Assembly (NCBI GenBank): GCA_004292515.1
Contig: RDXB01000047.1
Coordinates: forward strand, 1 to 58,836
Length of the DNA: 58,836 bases
Direction: 5' to 3'
Source of the DNA: Oscillatoriales cyanobacterium
Lineage (GTDB): Bacteria > Cyanobacteriota > Cyanobacteriia > CACIAM-69d
Shown: one piece after another, positions 55,456 through 58,836 of the stretch
Position numbering within the stretch: the stretch's first letter is position 1
How the letters are laid out: the number at the start of each line of letters is the position of its first letter
Made by a program: the position numbers and the translations under genes
Notes under the pieces: generated by a model
Databases searched by the model: none
What the model was told of the DNA's origin: nothing
Seen by the model: only the letters and a program-made list of their open reading frames with translations

Positions 55456-56193
55456 ATGACTACAGTTGCTCCTAGCTCCCTACGCGATCGCCTACATCCA
55501 ACCATTGCCGCATTGTCTGATGTGATCAAAAACATTTGGCAAGCCGAGTTAACCCTCGAACCCTACCAAATGCCCGAGGATTTGGGCTATGTGGAAGGAA
55601 CGCTTGAAGGGGAGCGGCTGACGATCGAAAACTGCTGTTTCCAAACTCGGGAATTTCGCAAAATCCATTTGGAATTGGCCCAGGTGGGCAGTGCGCTGGA
55701 TATTTTGCATTGCGTGATGTTTCCGCGATCAAGCTTTGCCCTACCGATGTTTGGCACAGACTTGGTGGCGGGTCGGGGTCAACTGAGCATGGCGATCGCT
55801 GATTTGTCTCCGATCATTGATGAGCGAGCCTTGCCGGAACCCTACGACCAAGCCTTGGCATCCCTGCCGGAATTGGTGTTTGCACAAGAGCGTACCTTCC
55901 CCAGTTGGGGCACGATTTTCTCATCCCATTGTTTGTTTGTGCGGCCGTCTAATGCGGCTGAGGAAAGCCAAATTCTCGATCGCGTTGGTGACTTTTTGCG
56001 GATTCATTGTCGGCAAGCAGTCGCCATGACCCCCACCACCGAGATGGCAGAAATTGAGGCGATCGAGTTGGGGCAGCGTCGCTATTGCCAACAGCAATTA
56101 CAAAACGACAAAACCCGCCGCGTGCTCGAAAAAGCCTTCGGGGTAGATTGGGCAGAACGCTACATGACCACCGTGCTATTTGATGTGGTTTAA
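55456..56193 (+). CDS. pcyA: Phycocyanobilin:ferredoxin oxidoreductase
   Basis: Ferredoxin-dependent four-electron reduction of biliverdin IX-alpha to phycocyanobilin, the chromophore of phycobilisomes. 245 residues, normal length. Catalytic positions are present: Glu73 in IHLELAQVG, His85 in LDILHCVMFP and Asp102 in MFGTDLVAG, matching Glu76/His88/Asp105 of the Synechocystis enzyme. The C-terminal QLQNDKTRRVLEKAFG and WAERYMTTVLFDV are typical. Confidence 0.97.
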   Translation: MTTVAPSSLRDRLHPTIAALSDVIKNIWQAELTLEPYQMPEDLGYVEGTLEGERLTIENCCFQTREFRKIHLELAQVGSALDILHCVMFPRSSFALPMFGTDLVAGRGQLSMAIADLSPIIDERALPEPYDQALASLPELVFAQERTFPSWGTIFSSHCLFVRPSNAAEESQILDRVGDFLRIHCRQAVAMTPTTEMAEIEAIELGQRRYCQQQLQNDKTRRVLEKAFGVDWAERYMTTVLFDVV

Positions 56194-56261
56194 CGGCTGG
56201 TTACGATCCAAGTTTTAGGAGTGCTATCAAAACACCCAAATTCCCCATCCCATCATCACAA

Positions 56262-56312
56262 GCCGTGGGCCAGCAAGGGGCTTCAGCCCCTTGTTACGAC
56301 GACTGAAGCATG
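56262..56312. repeat. Decayed miniature-element core
   Basis: CAGCAAGGGGCTTCAGCCCC followed by TTGTTACGACGACTGAAGCA: core and right-of-centre sequence of the family with one change in the palindrome. It lies between the convergent pcyA and pgeF genes and could act as a 3' hairpin for either. Confidence 0.7.
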
Positions 56313-56341
56313 GACAATCAATTGTTTCTGTTACTGACTAT

Positions 56342-57121
56342 TCAGGCACTAACAATGCCCGACCATTGCACGGTTTTGGTGCCATCTCGGCGATAGGAAA
56401 AGAAGCGATCGCCCTCGCTGTAGGTGCAGTGGGGTGCGATCGCCAGTTGATCATCTGCTAATCCCAATTGGCGCAATTGCTGGGCGATCGTTTGGCGCAC
56501 ATCCAACCGCGCCTTGCCGGGTTCCGGGTCGGGCAACACGGGCGGCTGCTCCCACTGTTGCGCTTCCGGTAGCGACGTATTCAAGGAAGCCACCACCTGT
56601 TCAGCCACCTCATCCGCCACCTGGTAAACGGGGCCAGAAATCGCCGGGCCCAGCGCCACCCGCAAGTGCTCCAGGCGGCTACCTTGGCGACGCATTTGCT
56701 CGATCGCCTTGGGCACAATCCCGGCCGCCGTGCCGCGCCAGCCCGAATGCACCGCCGCCACCTGACCCCGCTCCAGATCCGCGATCAGCGCCGGGGTACA
56801 GTCAGCGCTACAAACCCACATCGCTTGGCCAGGGCGATCGCTGATCAATCCATCGGCGTGGGGATAGGTAGACTGCTCACTATTGCTGGCTGTGGCCTCG
56901 CTCATCACTTGGCCCGCTTGGATTTCGGCAGGAACTAGCACGCGATCGCCATGTACCTGCTTGACGCGAAAGGTTTGGGCGCGATCGTCCAAAATTACCG
57001 ACAGTTCCGCCGGAGTCCGGGGCGAAAAATCCCGCGTAAAAAAGCCGTGGGGCAGCGGTTCCAGCAGCGAACAGGTGAGGTAGGGCAAGCCTTGCCAATT
57101 GCACCAATGCCAGCGAGTCAC
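56342..57121 (-). CDS. pgeF: Peptidoglycan-editing factor PgeF (YfiH/laccase-domain)
   Basis: 260 residues from a GTG at 57121 with GGGAGG about nine bases before it; the longer frame upstream overlaps the Uma2 gene and is rejected. The zinc ligands of the family are present: His in VKQVHGDRV, Cys in VCSADCTPAL, and His in AAVHSGWRGTAAGI. Other signs: ALGPAISGPVYQV and the end HCTYSEGDRFFSYRRDG. The family removes misincorporated residues from peptidoglycan precursors and has also been called polyphenol oxidase. Confidence 0.92.
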   Translation of the reverse strand: MTRWHWCNWQGLPYLTCSLLEPLPHGFFTRDFSPRTPAELSVILDDRAQTFRVKQVHGDRVLVPAEIQAGQVMSEATASNSEQSTYPHADGLISDRPGQAMWVCSADCTPALIADLERGQVAAVHSGWRGTAAGIVPKAIEQMRRQGSRLEHLRVALGPAISGPVYQVADEVAEQVVASLNTSLPEAQQWEQPPVLPDPEPGKARLDVRQTIAQQLRQLGLADDQLAIAPHCTYSEGDRFFSYRRDGTKTVQWSGIVSA

Positions 57122-57206
57122 GATCGAGCCTCCCAAGGATTCTGGGTTTGCATGATAGGCGGAATAGTCGCCGAACCCAATGATTTTTGGATGCTTTCCA
57201 GTAGCG

Positions 57207-58043
57207 CTATTGCGGATCGGCATCCAGTTGTTGCAGTCGCTCCCGCAATTCCGCCAATTCCGCCAGGGCCGCTTCTTTGGCTTGGCGTTCTTGTTCCAGT
57301 TCAGCCGCTGCTCGATCGCGATCAGCCAACACATCCCCGATCTCATCCGGTATTGGCAGCCATTGCCCCGTTGCCTCATCCACAAATCGCAAGAGCGGCC
57401 CACAGATTTCTAAACGCAACCCCAGCACGGCACTTTTGCTGTCGGTAATTGGTAAGTATGCCTCGCAAGGATCGCCATCGGGTGTGCGGCTCGGACCCAA
57501 TTGATAGCCGCGTAGCTGTCCTTTAATCCACTCGTTTTTAGGGTCGAACAACCAATATTCCCGCACACCCATTTGCTGATAGAGCCAATGTTTATGGTGT
57601 TGGTCTTCCTGACGAGTGCCAGGGGAAGTGACTTCAAAAATAACGCTGGGAATTTCCCCCTCTTCCCAGATTTTGTAGTTGTCTCGACCACCAGGAGCCA
57701 CATTAAAAATCACCATCACATCAGGAGCCACTCGCAGGCGGGGATAGCCCTGGCTGTAATAGAGAAATTGATCGGCCAGGACGGTGGCTTGCTGGCCCTG
57801 CAAGTGAAATTGCAGCGCTTTCAGAATCGCAATGATCGCGTTGAGGTGCAGGTAAGTTTCAGCCAAGGGTTTTCCATCAGCAGAAGGATAGACAATATCC
57901 GCCGGTTGGGGTCGGTTGGCGGTGACAATCAGTGGCGCTACATCATTGGGGGCGATCGCGCTGTCAGGGGTGAGTTTCTGGGAGGTGGACAAGCTCGACA
58001 TCGGCAGGGCGATCGACCGATCGCGGGTCAATTCAATCCCCAT
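57207..58043 (-). CDS. Uma2 family (DUF820) endonuclease
   Basis: About 278 residues from the ATG at 58043 (58001 is an alternative; the frame further upstream overlaps a miniature element). PD-(D/E)XK-type core: QGYPRLRVAPDVMVIFNV, IPSVIFEVTSPGTRQEDQHH, KHWLYQQMGVREYWLFDPKN. The C-terminus is a short coiled coil (AAELEQERQAKEAALAELAE). Cyanobacteria carry many paralogues; role unclear. It lies 85 bp upstream of pgeF on the same strand. Confidence 0.85.
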   Translation of the reverse strand: MGIELTRDRSIALPMSSLSTSQKLTPDSAIAPNDVAPLIVTANRPQPADIVYPSADGKPLAETYLHLNAIIAILKALQFHLQGQQATVLADQFLYYSQGYPRLRVAPDVMVIFNVAPGGRDNYKIWEEGEIPSVIFEVTSPGTRQEDQHHKHWLYQQMGVREYWLFDPKNEWIKGQLRGYQLGPSRTPDGDPCEAYLPITDSKSAVLGLRLEICGPLLRFVDEATGQWLPIPDEIGDVLADRDRAAAELEQERQAKEAALAELAELRERLQQLDADPQ

Positions 58044-58108
58044 TCTAGAGATCCCCAATGAGAGATCCCAAACGCCTGCGGGATCTGGCTTGCTGGGGGC
58101 AAGGGGTT

Positions 58109-58254
58109 TAGGGCCTGTCATCAATTACCCTGAAACCCTGATTCCACCGTTAGCGGATCGTGGGGGCAAGGGGCTTAATCCCCTTGTTACGACCATTGAG
58201 GCGCGGGAAATCGACGATTTCAGACTCAGTTACGGAAAATGATGACACCCCCTA
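58109..58254. repeat. Complete miniature element nested in an older copy
   Basis: Inner copy 58111-58252 (142 bp): GGGCCTGTCATCAATTACC at the left, AAATGATGACACCCCC at the right, TA on each side (58109-58110, 58253-58254), and a near-palindrome CAAGGGGCTTAATCCCCTTG at 58169-58188. The flanks GCAAGGGGTT and AACCCCTCGTCTG rejoin to GGGGTTTAAACCCC, the centre of an older copy. The surrounding 58044-58350 spacer has otherwise only the tnpB leader hairpin. Confidence 0.85.
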
Positions 58255-58292
58255 AACCCCTCGTCTGATTGATCACCAAAAGAAAAGGGTTT

Positions 58293-58322
58293 GAAGCCCC
58301 GTCCTTCTAGGGCGGCTTTTTT
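58293..58322 (+). promoter_or_regulatory. Hairpin and T-run upstream of tnpB
   Basis: AGCCCCGTCCTTCTAGGGCG followed by GCTTTTTT. The stem CCGTCC/GGGCGG (with a G-T pair) and T-run could be an intrinsic terminator or the left-end hairpin of an IS200/IS605-type element. A likely -10 (TATAGT) lies at 58339-58344, just before tnpB. Confidence 0.5.
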
Positions 58323-58350
58323 CGATTAACCCTACTGTATAGTGTTAACC

Positions 58351-58836
58351 ATGAAGGCACGATTTCGCTACCGAATCTATCTGAATCGCCCGCAAAGATT
58401 AATGCTGGCGAAAACATTCGGCTGCGCTCGCGTGGTTTACAACGATGCAATTCGCTTGCGTCAAGACCTTTATCGACAGGGAGAAAAAGTCAACGACACT
58501 GAACTGCAAAAGCGGGTCATCACTCAAGCTAAGTTAACTGCTGAACGCGGGTGGCTGTCGGAGGTGGGATGCGATCCACTGATTCAGTCTTTGCGAGATT
58601 CCTGTCAAGCACTGAAGAATTTCTTCAAGAGCCTGAAGGGTGAGCAAAAAGGTCGCAAAGTCGGATTTCTCAAGTTCAAAAAGAAACACTCAACTCAATC
58701 CATTCGCTTCACAAACAACGGCTTTTCGGTTAAACCTAATTCGGTTTACCTAGCCAAGATTGGTTATATACGAGTGAAATGGTCTCGGGAGCTGCCATCC
58801 GATCCTTCATCGGTCACGATCATCAAAGATGCGGCG
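58351..58836 (+). CDS. tnpB: TnpB/OrfB (IS200/IS605 family), cut by the window end
   Basis: An open frame of 162 codons without a stop. It starts MKARFRYRIYLNRPQRLMLA and continues FGCARVVYNDAIRLRQDLY, LRDSCQALKNFFKSLKGEQK, GFLKFKKKHSTQSIRFTNNG and IGYIRVKWSRELP, all typical of the TnpB N-terminal part. The catalytic RuvC and zinc parts lie beyond the window. No tnpA is visible upstream, so it is a tnpB-only element, or tnpA lies elsewhere. TnpB proteins are RNA-guided nucleases; the guide RNA would be encoded at the 3' end, outside the window. Confidence 0.88.
   Translation, partial: MKARFRYRIYLNRPQRLMLAKTFGCARVVYNDAIRLRQDLYRQGEKVNDTELQKRVITQAKLTAERGWLSEVGCDPLIQSLRDSCQALKNFFKSLKGEQKGRKVGFLKFKKKHSTQSIRFTNNGFSVKPNSVYLAKIGYIRVKWSRELPSDPSSVTIIKDAA

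Noticed and set aside
56342-57403. A longer pgeF reading into the Uma2 gene
   Set aside because: The extra codons overlap Uma2 and are Arg/Trp/Asn-rich; a GTG with a good ribosome binding site lies at 57121.

Overview
The window is chromosomal DNA of a cyanobacterium, most likely a filamentous one. The evidence is the very high density of HIP1-type octamers (GCGATCGC and its cores) across almost every gene, together with phycobilin synthesis (pcyA), photosystem I assembly (ycf3), a HetZ homologue, HpsE-type exopolysaccharide glycosyltransferases, an LL-diaminopimelate aminotransferase, a group 2 sigma factor, and many secreted pentapeptide-repeat proteins. I cannot name the genus from sequence alone.

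Layout. 1-4.8 kb: an ergothioneine pair (OvoA-like egtB, then egtD) and a GT39-type membrane glycosyltransferase, separated by a nested miniature element. 4.9-11.7 kb: a one-polypeptide MmeI-like restriction-modification enzyme with an AT-rich specificity segment, a DUF1350 hydrolase, dapL, and a REP-associated tyrosine transposase among its palindromes. 11.9-16.2 kb: a double-length HpsE-like glycosyltransferase, a small secreted protein, and a GT2-TPR protein. 16.2-25 kb: a repeat-rich spacer, HerA-like ATPase, SigB/D-like sigma factor, HAD-membrane fusion, orphan sugar permease, gatC and ycf3. 25-33 kb: pentapeptide membrane protein, aroE, CHASE-like histidine kinase, PAS/GAF-like signalling protein, ferredoxin-type aldo/keto reductase. 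33-43 kb: leuS, an AIPR-family defence candidate, rsmE, secreted pentapeptide protein, an HTH/GrpE-like protein, a PAS-GGDEF-EAL protein. 43-53 kb: tRNA-Tyr and tRNA-Thr, RND/HlyD adaptor, DUF3531, arsS-like radical SAM, coaE, HEAT-repeat protein, pentapeptide/PPC secreted protein, secreted hypothetical, hetZ. 53.6-58.8 kb: tRNA-Asn, ABC ATPase, a 49-residue membrane protein, pcyA, pgeF, Uma2 nuclease, and a tnpB cut by the window end.

Most genes stand alone or in loose pairs; there is no long operon. The functional pairs best supported by position are egtB-egtD, the kinase with the following GAF-type protein, and arsS/coaE (same strand, 43 bp apart).

The strongest unusual signal is non-coding: a family of about 142-bp miniature inverted-repeat elements with ends GGGnCTGTCATCA, a central 20-bp palindrome, and TA target duplications. 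Several copies have inserted exactly into the CTTAAG centre of older copies, producing nested copies. A second system is a RAYT transposase with its cognate GTGGGCAnTGCCCAC palindromes. A third is a set of 15-bp-period tandem repeats in spacers.
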